The translations under genes were made by a program, and so were the position numbers. 64,000 nt of DNA, taken from contig JAQJVL010000162.1 of NCBI GenBank assembly GCA_035578905.1, forward strand, positions 310,001 through 374,000, given 5' to 3'. Shown piece after piece: positions 46,735 through 57,817 of the stretch. Every line of letters begins with the position of its first letter. Within the stretch, counting starts at the first letter, position 1. Below the pieces are notes generated by a model. It was not told where the DNA came from. It made no database searches and saw only the letters and a list, made by a program, of their open reading frames with translations. Origin of the DNA: Stictocephala bisonia. Lineage: Eukaryota > Arthropoda > Insecta > Hemiptera > Membracidae.

Positions 46735-47100
46735 TTTAATACTTTTAAAGTAAAGTAAAAATACTGGAAGCAACAGAAATATGGTTATGGGGCAGATTGA
46801 AGGGGATTAAGCGGAAAACAGGGAAACAAATGAAGATATATGGAGAAATGTGTAGAAGAAAGACAACAAATAATTAAGGAGATAAAGAAAAAGAAAAAGG
46901 ACTTGTTGGGCATACATTGAGAAAGGAATGTTTATTAAAAACTCTAATAGAAGGAACAGTAGAGAGGAAAAGAAGGGAGTGATAGAGTAAAAGATTCCAA
47001 ATTTGGACGTTCTGAAGATGGAGAAGAAATATTGGGAAATAAAAAAGCATGTGCAAAACATAGAGAACTGCAGAAAAAGAAATGTTTCATGAAGACCTGC
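46735..47100 (+). pseudogene. LINE C-terminal fragment
   Basis: A purine-rich block. In two alternating frames it gives ILEATEIWLWGRLKGI, then LVGHTLRKECLLKTLIEGTV and ERKRRE. This is the signature end of many insect LINE reverse transcriptases (EAxEMWxxRRM...LGHxLR...EGKxEGKRRRGR). A third part resembles the closing ...KK....E....RKR segment. Frameshifts and stops make it a pseudogene. On the minus strand it produces spurious Phe/Leu-rich frames. Confidence 0.65.
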
Positions 47101-47220
47101 TAAGAGGTATGAATGTAGAAAACTCTTAAAAACTACATGCTTATAGTATACGGTAATCTTCTGAGAAAATAATTAATTCTTACTAATTATTAAAAAATGT
47201 AGGATTAGCTAGTGTCGCTC

Positions 47221-47335
47221 CTGAAGACGACAGGAGTTTTATACCTGTCAAAACGTTGTGTTCGTTCTCTAAAACACTTGAAGTATTGGAAGTCTCCAAA
47301 AATTGTACCAATTTGAGTGAATCAGTTGAAACAAC
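47221..47335 (+). ncRNA. Hammerhead-like module and tail
   Basis: CTGAAGA-C-GACAGG-AGTTTTATA-CCTGTC-AAAAC-GTT-GTG. Helix II is a perfect six-pair stem. GAAAC reads AAAAC, as expected from CpG deamination of CCTGTCGAAACG. A conserved tail follows (ACACTTGAAGTATTGGAAG, AATTGTACCAATTTG) shared with 43211-43330 and, inverted, with 46555-46607. Confidence 0.55.
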
Positions 47336-47810
47336 CCAGTAGAGTTTCCATTTTATTGAAAATCCTAGACTGTCCTAGAGGATAGGTGAAAACGTATCTA
47401 CTGTTTCAGTTTTCCACTTAATAGAAATAAACACAATACTTTGAAACATTTTTTACTTTAAAAATTTAACTCGACTTTTGTTATGAGCCACAGAAATGTG
47501 ATTGACCTTTATTCAGCGACACAGTAATTTTCACTATTAATATAAATAAAACTGTAACATTATTTTTAAAATAAAATTACGATAGTTCTTTTACAACAGC
47601 TGATATTTTAGTAAACCATTACAGTTAGGTTTCTCAGTTCAAAGACTTATAATATTGAGTCACAACAACGGCTTTTTACAAATTTTTATAAATAAATATT
47701 TTAGCTCTATATATTATTTTTAAACTTAAATAATTCATAAAAAATCAATAAACTACTAATAAAAATGAAATAAAATCATATCGAAGGCAACGCCTAAATA
47801 GTATAGTAAG

Positions 47811-48197
47811 AATCCTTATCTGGATTCTGATGGTCACTTCCTGATTGGTGCTCCTCTGGCTGCCCTACCAGAACCCGATCTCTCTGATGTTCCTACCAAC
47901 CGACTTCGCCATTGGCAACTAGTCCAGGCCTTTCACCAATGCATCTGGCATCGCTGGCAATTGGAATACCTCCACTCTCTACAACAACGTTCCGAATGGA
48001 GCACTCCCCAGGAGAACCTCAAAATTGGAGATCTCGTCTTGGTGCAATCCCCGACACCACCTCTTACCTGGCCTCTTGGACGTATCACTGACGTTCACCC
48101 TAGACCTGATGGCACTGTGCGAGTGGTCACAATCAAGACGCCTTCAGGGACTTACACTCGACCTGCAATCAAGGTCTTTCCTCTGCCACTAAACTAG
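47811..48197 (+). pseudogene. BEL/Pao Pol C-terminus (DUF5641-like), 5'-truncated
   Basis: The frame is open from about 47802 to TAG at 48195-48197. It reads DSDGHFLIGAPLAALPEPD, then HWQLVQAFHQCIWHRWQLEY, LKIGDLVLVQ, PPLTWPLGRITDVHP, DGTVRVVTIKTPSGTY and TRPAIKVFPLPLN. This is the domain that closes BEL/Pao integrases, an SH3-like fold that contacts chromatin or DNA. Protease, reverse transcriptase and most of the integrase are missing; the copy begins abruptly after AT-rich DNA. The block is markedly GC-richer than its flanks. The LTR follows 138 bp downstream, as in intact elements. Confidence 0.9.
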
Positions 48198-48335
48198 GTG
48201 GACTCTTAACTTCTAAGAATTTAGTATAACTTAATAATAAGCTCTTTGTCATGTAACTCATCACCCTTTATATGTTGTGTGTAATCTTTTCATTTTCTCT
48301 CTATATTGAAGTTTATAACTTCAAGGTGGCTGGTA

Positions 48336-49068
48336 TGTTAGGTCTTAAGATAATTGTACTTAGTTCATAAATTCTATAGTTATAAGAATTGAATTTTTGG
48401 TATTTCACATTCTCACCGAAACCAAGAGAGAGATAGGGTTATCTGCCCTCAGAATAACCATCACGCCACCTCAAACTCGAGCTCTCATTGGTGGTCTAGA
48501 ATTACACTCGCCTGAGGCGATGCGAGGCGACGTTTTCGCCCCAGACAGCACGACACTCTCGGCGTGTAAGCAACTCTCTCGCTTAGTCTCAATGTATTAG
48601 AACGCAAGAAGCTCTCGATGTACAAACACCTCTCTCGCGTGGTCTCTTTCTCCAACTCACCAATTAGTTTGTGTGCTCTAAATTCTAGCTCTCTCTAACT
48701 TTGTTACTTTTCTCTAACTTTGTGCTACTCATCCAGACCTTCAAGAACTTCGTTTGTGCGGTACGTGATCGGTCTACTGGACTCTCGAAGCGTTCGTACT
48801 TCCGCGACTACTCTTCTGTGCTCTAGGACTGTGATCAAGGAAGGTGGACTGGATTACCACAAGTGTCTCCAACTACTCCTGCTGGATTAGTGTTCAACCA
48901 AGCTCAGTGGTGAGTTAATTCTCTCTAATCAATTTATTAATCTCTCTCATTAGTTGATTCTCACGTCTGCTCCGGAAGAGCAGTGGTCCTCCGTGCTTAT
49001 TAGCTTTCTCTACTCGCACTCACTCTTTGAACATTTTTGGTCCTACGGGCCGCATCACTTACTGAACA
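48336..49068 (+). mobile_element. BEL/Pao 3' LTR
   Basis: Starts TGTTAGGTCTTAAGATAATT directly after AAGGTGGCTGGTA (putative primer-binding purine stretch) and probably ends ...TACTGAACA near 49068. About 730 bp, rich in CTCTC. No 5' LTR or other copy is in the window, so the ends are inferred from TG...CA and the position relative to pol. The 67-codon frame inside it is not a gene. Confidence 0.75.
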
Positions 49069-49183
49069 TACGTAAAAAATAACATATTACAAAAAGAATC
49101 TATAGTAATGATATCAATTAGGAAATAAGAAAAATAAAAGAACAAATAAATAATAAAAATGGAATAAAATAACGAAGACTTAT
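49069..49183. other. AT-rich 3' part of an open minus frame
   Basis: Codes a hydrophobic Phe/Ile/Tyr-rich run in the frame discussed at 49184-49403. Probably low-complexity translation. Confidence 0.4.
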
Positions 49184-49403
49184 GTTCATTTTGAAAATTG
49201 CTTTCAGCTTCGTGATCCAATTCGCAAGTGCCAATAGTGGTAAAATGAGCTGTTAATCCAATCTGGGGCGCAATTGGTTTAATTAAAACCGACGCTTGGT
49301 TAACTAACAAGACACCTCCATTTTCTGCCACGACCTTGATTTCATGCTTATGAAAATTACCCACAAGATAACTACATAAAAGCGTATAAAAAAATATAGT
49401 CAT
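49184..49403 (-). CDS. Unrecognised exon-like segment
   Basis: On the minus strand a frame with ATG at 49403 gives a hydrophobic start (MTIFFYTLLCSYLVGNFHKH) and then EIKVVAENGGVLLVNQASVL, IKPIAPQIGLTAHFTTIGTC and ELDHEAESNFQNE. The part 49190-49340 is clearly GC-richer and has a balanced composition unlike chance frames. It could be a signal-peptide exon of a secreted protein, or an internal exon using an AG near 49351 or 49371. No good donor is visible, and no known domain is recognised. Confidence 0.35.
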
Positions 49404-49700
49404 ATATTTAAAGATGGTTTAGATAAAACATTTAGGAACCATACTTTTAATTTAGCTTTATTTGTACAATTAAATCCTATAAAATTCCTTAAAATCTATA
49501 ATAGTTATTTATTTTTTAATGTAATGTATTGATGATTAGTCAAATACTCGTATTTGCACATGTTTATACAATGAATATTCTACAAAATACAATTTAACTT
49601 TTTGGTATATTTAAAATTGTTACTACAACAATATTTAGACTATATTGTTCAGATGTGAGACACCGACATACGTATTTTAATAGAAATATTGTTGATTACA

Positions 49701-49880
49701 TGAGTGTGTGACCTGTGTAGTCGTGTTACTAACCAAAGCCGACTGTTACTTTGAGAAATCCATTTACTCGTAGCCCAATAGCCAGAACAACCGAGGGACC
49801 TACAACATTAGGGTACGTAGGTTCCAAACTAGACCTCTCTAGTAGTATTTGCGTCGATGGCAACCATTCAACCGTCACCA
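49701..49880 (-). repeat. Family X repeat, copy 9
   Basis: Reverse orientation: GAGTGTGTGACCTGTGTAGT, CTCGTAGCCCAATAGCC, GGGACCTACA, then a deletion across the box-B region to CTAGACCTCTCTAGTAGT and CGTCGATGGCAACCATTC. Confidence 0.7.
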
Positions 49881-51700
49881 ATAGAATAGTGATATAAAAT
49901 ACGCTGACTTTTATTAACGTGAGACAACTTAAAATTCGCAGAATTTAGCATATGAAATGATCTGATTACTTGTTAAAACATCTCTTGAGTTAGTTTTAGT
50001 TGACATTTCTCATTAATAAAACAATTTGTAGTTAGTGATTACAATCACAGCTTGTTTATGGTCGATTTGTGTTTGACCCTCATCAACCCACATTTGGTAG
50101 AGTCAGACAATATTGCTTCAACGTATACGAAGCAGTATTGACTGCTCGTGTTGTATAAACAAAAATAAAAAAATATAATCATATATTGTTGCTGCTGATT
50201 TCACTTCTCTAAATAACGTAAAATTTTGTCGTTGATATTTTGCTTCGAACTTATTACATAATCCGACCACTTTAATCATATTCAGTAGTTCAATTTGTAA
50301 AATGCAGAACACATGAATGAAAAAAAAAACAATAATAAACAAACATTTTGTAGAGCAATGGAATAGTAAGTATATTAATCAAAAGAATAAATTGAAATAT
50401 TACAAAATTTTACATCACTGACTTTATAAGTTCAGTTAGGTCAGAATAGGTTCTTTATGATAATTGACTAAATATTAATTTTAAAAACTCTAAAATAAAT
50501 ATACTAAAATCTAACCTAAGAGTAAATGTTTTATTTTCATGTATTTTTTTAAATAGTGAATAAAAGAGTTCCTTAACCATTTAAAAGTGTTTAATACAAT
50601 TTTAGTTGTATTTTATCATATTTTCCTTTATAAAAAATTATAAAATGAAACTCATTTCTTATAACTATAACTGAAAGTGAATATATTATTTTAATTAATC
50701 AATATAAATACAGAATTAATCGTATTTTTCGATAGTAGAATATTTAAATAAACCTATATTAACTTATAAAACTTTCATAAATTGACCATAATCCAAATTT
50801 TATATTTAAAAACTAGTCCACAATGACATATTCAAAATAGTTTAATTTAATGAAATAATATAATATTTTAAAATTTTTTTACAAATTATTGATGGAACAT
50901 AATACTAACCATTTAAAACACTTATGTATTAAACCTCTGATTATGTATTAATACTCTGAAATGTTATTTAACTTATGTAATAAGATAAAAAAATGTATTC
51001 GTATTTTTTTCTCCAAATATCATTTGTAATGTAAATAACGTATTGAAGTTGGTATTTCTTTCAAATTAAGTAGGTGCAGTATTTTACAGATTTTGAATTT
51101 ATATTTCAAATTAGTTTCAAGATAAATAATTATAAATCGGTTTATTATCGCTATTCTTGTATTGTTATATTAAGAAAAAAGTACATGAAATTTTCTATAA
51201 TATAGTAATTTAGTCATGTTAACTGGCGATTGAAATTACAAAATAAATAAATACTAAGGATATATAAATTTAACTTTGAACATATTACACAAGAAAGGAA
51301 CAAATATTATAGCTACATAATTTATTCATAGCTAAAACGTGTTTATTTTGGTTGTTTTAAAACTATTCCGCTTTTAAAGCACTGCATTTTCTATGTCCGA
51401 CACTAACAAAGGGCTTATAAGGGATCTATATGCTGTAACATTACTGTTATAGCATATAATGATATGCAAAGTGCTAATAATATTGCGGATATGGTAATGA
51501 AGCCACAATGCCTCTGTATATGATTCAATCCACTTGGATAGTGGGGATATGTTGCTTTACAATTACAAATAAAATGACTCTAAATCTATATTGTAATAGT
51601 TTAACATTACTAATCCTTCTATGATGGAGTTTTGAAGTGTCCTTACAGTATTATTGTGTGAGAAAGAAGACGATTCCTCGTATTATGACACCAATTGGGT
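49881..51700. other. AT-rich, no gene seen
   Basis: Long AT-rich stretch; no exon, RNA or repeat recognised. Confidence 0.55.
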
Positions 51701-51707
51701 ACAGTCA

Positions 51708-52095
51708 GAGCGAATATTGTTGTGTATGGTCAGAAGAAGGTAGAGGGGAAGATAGTATTAATATTGTTGTATATGGTGAGAAGAAGGTAGAGGGGAAGAT
51801 AGTATTAATATTGTTGTCTATGGTGAGAAGAAGGTAGAGGGGAAGATAGTATTAATATTGTTGTTTATGGTGAGAAGACGGTAGAGGGGAAGATAGTATT
51901 AATATTGTTGTGTATGGTGAGAAGAAGGTAGAGGGGAAGATAGTATTAATATTGTTGTTTATGGTGAGAAGAAGGTAGAGGGGAAGATAGTATTAATATT
52001 GTTGTGTATGGTGAGAAGAAGGTAGAGGGGAAGATAGTATTAATATTATTGTGTATGGTGAGAAGAAGGTAAAGGGGAAGATACTATTAATATTT
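51708..52095 (+). repeat. 47-bp minisatellite, about 8 units
   Basis: GTATTAATATTG starts units at 51755, 51802, 51849, 51896, 51943, 51990 and 52037, with worn units at both ends. The unit continues TTGTGTATGGTGAGAAGAAG and GTAGAGGGGAAGATA. It is purine-rich on this strand. Reading frames inside it are incidental. Confidence 0.97.
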
Positions 52096-52221
52096 ACCAC
52101 ATACAATGAATATATCACATTAACATGTTGTCTGGTGGTTTAAAACTGTAATGTTTTATAAGAATGTCCTGACGTTATTGATTGAGTTACTCAGTTTTAA
52201 CAATATAATGATTAGGAAGAC

Positions 52222-52345
52222 AAAAGTTCTTGGACATTTTCCATCATTACGTGAAAAATACCAATCACGACGTTTCGATTTAGTAAAACCCAAACATTTT
52301 TCAAGTGCTAAAAACTAAATTACGTCTACACAAACATGTTATAGG
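52222..52345 (-). repeat. Hammerhead-like module, copy of 45835
   Basis: Minus strand: GCAC-TTGAAAAA, hairpin remnant, TAAATC-GAAAC-GTC-GTG. CAC and GTG can pair as helix I. The flank GGACATTTTCCATCATTACG matches the 45835 copy. The first box is damaged. Confidence 0.55.
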
Positions 52346-52654
52346 ACTACGTTATTAAACTAATAAACTTGATTTTTCATTGGGTTTAGTAAAAAAACTA
52401 ATAAAAAAAGAGTGATGTAAATAAAAATACTCTCTACTAAGATGTACTTTAAGCTGAGTTGTTCTTGATAAGGCATGAACAGTAGCGTTAAATAATTTAC
52501 TGATAACATAGAAACAAAACATCGTTATGGTATAAGTTCATTTTAATTGGGAAACTATGTTTATGAACTAAGATGACATATAACTAACTCGAAGCAGATG
52601 GCTCAGTCCCATGATAAAGAGTGTTAACAAATTTCTCGTAGTCTGTGAACTGTC

Positions 52655-52732
52655 TTTGTGGTTAAGTGGTAGAGAGGACTAAATAGTCCTAACTTCGCCA
52701 CATAAATAAAGACATTTTTCATTTTCATTTCA
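52655..52732 (+). repeat. 5S-SINE family 3' fragment 2
   Basis: GTTAAGTGGTAGAGAGGACT, then TAGTCCTAACTTCGCC and an A-rich end. Matches the tail of 25015-25275. Confidence 0.75.
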
Positions 52733-52929
52733 ACTGTCCGCTTTAAAGCGTGTCGAGCGGCTGTCAACTGGGCGGCGTTGCCAGATTGTACTCAGTCAAC
52801 TAACCATATTAAAAATGAATATTACAATAATAAATATCAGCTAATAATAAAATTTGTTTAGTGCAGCAACGTCGCATCCAAAATTTACGGTCGTCGTCCT
52901 ACAAACTCCTCAAATATCACGTACGCTTT

Positions 52930-53864
52930 TCTCGAATACGGTGAGCTATCTGGATATAAATATAAACGATTTGCTACAGCAGAATTTCTATGGAAGTATT
53001 AGTGCGTTCGCCGACGATATTGCTTTTGTTTATTCGCGGACAAACAAAAATATTTTATTTCAGCGTATTAAAAGTGACTTAAATATATTACGATGTTGGT
53101 GTTTCAAAAACAAAATGTCTGTTAATGTCAATAAAACTAAACTTGTTAATTTTGATTTTAAAGAGTTAACTTTAAATAGACCTGTAATCTACCACAGTTA
53201 CATTTGTTGTGGAACTAACGAAGAAAATTGTAATTGTAAAATAATTGAAGAAGTTGATAGTTTTCAATATTTAGGTATATGGCTTGACAGTAAGCTGTCT
53301 TGGAAAAAGCATACTGCTAATTTGATTTCAAAAATTAGATCAAGTGTTAGAAAATTTTATTTCCCAAGGAATTTTTGTAGTACTTCTCTGTTACGTACAT
53401 TATACTATGGCTTGGCTCACTCCAGATTGCAGTATGGTATTGTGTGTTGGGTTGGATCATACAAGACCAATATTGGCAATATTAGGAAAATTCAAAATAA
53501 GTTTGTTCGTGTAATTCTGAAACAAAATTCCCGCCAGTCTTCATTCGCATTATACTCATATTTAAAATTACTTCCAATCCAACACTTATTTTGTTTTAAA
53601 ACTTTAAGACTGTTTTATATAAGAAGTGGCAACAAAGGATCTTCACGGCCCAACTGTATTAGGAGTAACAATCAACGCATCTTTATTAAACCTAAGGTTA
53701 TTAAAACCATTTTTAAACAATCTTTTAACTATCTTGGGCCAAATTATTTCAATAAATTGCCTCTTGAAATCAAGCAAATCAATAATGAAACAAAGGTTTG
53801 TCAAAAATTAAAACAATGGCTTTTCACGTTAGAACTAACAGACTTTATGAGCCAATCCATGGTA
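52930..53864 (+). CDS. 5'-truncated LINE reverse transcriptase, open
   Basis: The LINE homology begins inside the reverse-transcriptase palm with ININDLLQQ and runs on through FADDIAF (catalytic FADD at 53007-53018) and IEEVDSFQYLGIWLDSKLSW. The thumb (RTLYYGLAHSRLQYGIVCW) and the C-terminal tail follow, ending at a stop near 53865. There are no stops or frameshifts over more than 300 codons, so insertion was recent. Upstream residues back to an ATG-less start near 52854 do not look like reverse transcriptase and are probably flanking sequence. It lacks endonuclease and the first catalytic Asp and cannot be active. This is a Jockey/CR1-group type family, distinct in sequence from 16729-19365. 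Confidence 0.88.
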
Positions 53865-53867
53865 TGA

Positions 53868-54120
53868 TTGATATTTGTTTTAAATATAGTTGAATATGTA
53901 TATAATTTAAGTTGAACTGTAACCACTTGCGCTGCAGAGAGCTATATTACCTTGATAATAAGCTTGCTGAACTGGACCCATTGTTATAATTGTTTATAAT
54001 CTTGTTTTTCATTTTTGTTTAACCTAGCCACACTACTGGATAAGTGGTTAGGTATATTCACAATTATGTCATATGGCAATTTGTATGATAAATTTTTTGT
54101 GTGAATAAATTCATTATTTC
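53868..54120 (+). mobile_element. LINE 3' UTR and tail
   Basis: From the stop to GTGTGAATAAATTCATTATT, a degenerate AATAAATTC-type tail that probably ends the insertion near 54120. No target-site duplication was identified. Confidence 0.5.
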
Positions 54121-54271
54121 ATACAGTCAGTTATCGGTAAAAGAGGGTCCTATCATTGTTACTTTGTATGAAGCTTTTTATTGAATTCAGTTCATATTTT
54201 TAGTTCTGTCTTGTTATTTTGCTATCTGATTTGTACATGAATACTTAATAATCAATAACACTGTGTGAGTA

Positions 54272-54515
54272 CAAGTGGGTGGGTAGGTCAATACAACTAT
54301 ACGAGTATGAGTGGTGTTAATACTTCTGTACGATTAAGGCTGGGTGGGTCAATAACATTGTACATGTATATATGGTAGGTAGGTGGGTACATACAACATT
54401 AAGAGAATGGATGGGTGGAGTAATACCACCGTACGCGATGGATGTTGTGTGAATAAATAACATTGTAAGTGAATGGGTGGGAAAATTGCACCGATTCTGT
54501 ATAAATGGGTGGGCA
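54272..54515 (+). repeat. GGGTGGGT minisatellite, locus 5
   Basis: About six degenerate units such as GGGTGGGTCAATAACATTGT plus ACATGTATATATGGTAGG. The longest of the five loci. Confidence 0.8.
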
Positions 54516-56180
54516 ACATACTGCTTAAATACAACTAACCTAAATTAACAAAATGTTTATGAGCATTCCTAAATAATGTTATGACTTGTCTTAAAGTTGA
54601 AATATATCATAGTTTGGTAACTAAAGAGACTTATCTAAACAAAGGCTTTTAGTAAGTTTTGTAACAGTATTGTTAATTATAAAATATTGTATTTAAACGA
54701 TTTAAAAGTACAACATTTATTAAGAAACCCACAAAACAACCGAACGATTACCATTAGTGTAGAAATATGCCATAATGATGTCTATTGGAGTAGCTTTACT
54801 GACTATTGTTCTGACAGTCAATGACTTAAAAGCGAACAGTACTACAAACCCGATTAGGAGAGAAGTTTTCACTTATCAACTGTGATTATGAAGTTTGAAT
54901 TACAGTCTGCCTCGTCGAGAGTTGGTACAACTGACGGGGAGAGGGAGTTGACTCGGCAATCGAGTAGTTAGAGTGTTCGAGAACTTAGATAAAGCAGACA
55001 GATTATTGTTGAAAAATGTTAACTATATCACTCTTACTAACAAATAAGTAATGCGTTAATGATTTTATTTATAATAGTAATATTTATTGTCTTTGTACAA
55101 ATTAATTACAGAGACATTCAATACTTATACATAACAATATAATGTATAATTTATTCAATATTTAATTAGGGAAATATTAAATTACATTTTTAAATTTTCT
55201 CAGTAAATTATGTTATTGCATAAACTTCCTTTTCTTATACAATCTTGTAAATATTTTTCTCGAAACATTTCAAAGTCATATATTTTATATTGATTAGTAA
55301 TGTGTTGAAAAGTCGTACTCCAATTTGGTCACTCGATTTTAGCGATTTAGATAGTCTGCATCTTGTTAAAAATAAATGTTCTTGATTTCTAGTGTTATGA
55401 TTTTTATGTTTTCCACTGTTGGACATTCATGTACATGTGATTTGATGTGGATTAAAACGTAATATATGAATAGTGATGGTATTGTAAATGTTTGCATTGT
55501 ATTGTAGATTTTTGTATTAATTATTATTTTCTATTGAAAAATATATGGGAATTAACATTTACTGTATTTCCCCAACATTCATCCCCTTGGAAAAACGAAT
55601 TAATTAATATCATAGATTATTTTATTTCTTAGAAATAGTGTATATAATATATAATGTAAACGGTTTTCAATAAAATGAATCACAACAGTAATGGGCATGA
55701 TTATCTTTTTTAAATTAATTTGAAGTTACAAATTTAGATAACAGATTATGGATCAGAGAAGAAATAACCTCTTAACGTAGTCAACACTTAAGCTCACAAA
55801 CCCTATAGTAAAATATTTATTTAACGTATTTAAGGTAATATATCATTTATATTGATTATTTTTTAATATTTAGGGTACACGTATATATCATTTTAAATAA
55901 GAATGATATTCTTAGTAGAAAAAAACAGCTGACCCTTAAAACATTATCGTTTATTTTACAATATTTTTTGACTCATGTAATATTATTCAATAAGTGAATT
56001 GCTGTCTGTTCTAAGTATAAGAATAGATATCTAAGGATAAAACGTTCTACATAATAATGGACCAACCCACAGAAGAATGAGGTAAATGTGAGTTGACTCT
56101 CTTTTGGCAAGGCTGAACTATGTCATTCTAAGGGAAATTGTATGTTATTATCAGTGTTATGGAGAAGATTTTAATCTTAG
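54516..56180. other. AT-rich, no gene seen
   Basis: 54900-54975 (CTCGTCGAGAGTTGG, GACTCGGCAATCGAG) is GC-richer; nothing else. Confidence 0.5.
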
Positions 56181-56184
56181 AACT

Positions 56185-56392
56185 TAGGCTTAAGCGGCCG
56201 GTGTTATAATTAGAATCTACACTATCTGGTGACAACCGTGAACAATAATTACTGTCTTCAGTATTTAAAAAATAACATACGTTTCGCCCATACTGTGATG
56301 TGGCATCTTCAGTGGTTTCTCTGAGACTCAGGATACCAGATAACACCTTTTCGTGGTTTTCACCAGAAAATGTAGAATCTAGTAGTATTTAG
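56185..56392. mobile_element. Relative of the fold-back at 15680
   Basis: GCGGCCGGTGTTATAATTAG, AATCTACACTATCTGGTGAC on the left and TTTTCACCAGAAAATGTAGA on the right match the outer arms at 15680-15945. The inner left arm is replaced by AT-rich sequence, leaving a single module. Confidence 0.75.
56281..56312 (-). ncRNA. Hammerhead-like module
   Basis: Minus strand: CTGAAGA-T-GCC-A-CAT-CACAGT-ATG-GGC-GAAAC-GTA. Helix II is six pairs with one bulged A. Both core boxes are intact and GTA is an acceptable hammerhead triplet. Helix I is weak (CA with TG, then mismatches). Confidence 0.5.
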
Positions 56393-57815
56393 TTTAGCGA
56401 GTGTCATAACGTAGTCTGAAATATTAGAGATTGTTTGAAGAGGGTGGTGCTATGGTTTCTGAAAACGAAGATTTCAAATGTAAAACTATTAATTTTATAA
56501 AAAATCTGGAGCACTGGTTTTTTTAACCCTTATGAAAAACTTGATCAAAAATACTTTTAATAAGTCCATGAATTGAGCCATTATGAGATTTTGCTGCCCA
56601 GCATGGATTTAGAGTCTTGAATGAACTCAGGCTCCATTTTACTATGATTTTTTTTGTCAATGACAAACACATGTTTCTGTATAGCCCATCAACAAATTTT
56701 TGTCCACCCAATAATATTTTACTAAAAAAGATATTACCTGCCTATTTGACACAAGGGGATTGATAAAAACATAAGGGAAATATAGACTCGGTGGGAAAAT
56801 ATAGATGTAAAATTTGTAGACGATGGCAGGCGTCAGGCGTAGAGCAAACAACAAACTTACAAGTCTAAACCATAGCCATAAACCTATGTAAACATTTAAC
56901 GAATTTTTATTATACTGTATATATTTAATTACACATTAAAATAGTTTTAAACTACACAATCAAAAAGAGATACATTATCGAAAAGTTATAACAGAAGACA
57001 TTGTAATTTACTGGAAAATATATAACTTGGTAATAACAAATAAATACATAACATAACCGAGAAACTTAAGTACCTATTTTGAAGTATTAATTTATTTCTG
57101 AAGCTAATCTGTCTTTAATAACCTAGTAGCTTCGGCCACAATTAGACCTTATTCTTACAGAGGAATGAGAATTTCTATTATATATAGCTAACTACTTAAA
57201 ATCTTATCTGAATAAGTTTTCGTAAAAACGTAAAAAGTGCTAAGAAAAACTTTTGTACATCCAAGAAATGTTATATGCGTAATAAAACGTAAAAGCATAA
57301 ACAAGTAAAATTAATTCATTTTATGGTTTATCCGCCAGTATACATTTTAATTTGACCAAGAACTAAATGATTACTGTAGATATTAGTTCATTGTTGTTTC
57401 TAGAACTTACAAAAATCAATAAGGTTAAACAGAAAACGTTAGGCAGTAACGCGTTAAGTGTATTACACGATTGATGAACTATGTTGGATAATGAAGACAA
57501 GTTATGACGTAATTCCATCGGGAAGTCCTTTATAATCGTGTTTGTCGGGACTCAGCGGCGTGATTAATGACGCGGTCGAGTCGAGGCCAGAAAAATGAGC
57601 AGGGTGCATCTAAAGTAATAAATAAATTATCTTGCTGAGTTACATAAAGGAGAAAATATAAACTTATCAATATGAAAGTTGTAATCTTGGTTTTGTACAA
57701 AATGCGTTTATTCATTTCTAATCAGTAAGACGGCAATCGTCAAGATATGGGTAAATATTGAGGAGCAAACTAGTGTGATAAATGTAGATAAGTGATTTCA
57801 GTCACTGCTACGAAC
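56393..57815. other. No gene seen; CpG-rich patch near the end
   Basis: 57545-57600 (GACTCAGCGGCGTGATTAAT, GACGCGGTCGAGTCGAGG) is strikingly CpG-rich for this DNA. It could be a repeat fragment or part of a promoter; no TATA or initiator is evident. Confidence 0.45.
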
Positions 57816-57817
57816 TA

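Noticed and set aside
46807..47061. Hydrophobic 84-codon minus frame
   Set aside because: Antisense of a purine-rich LINE C-terminal remnant, which explains the Phe/Leu/Ser richness.
48397..48600. 67-codon plus frame
   Set aside because: Lies inside the BEL/Pao LTR.
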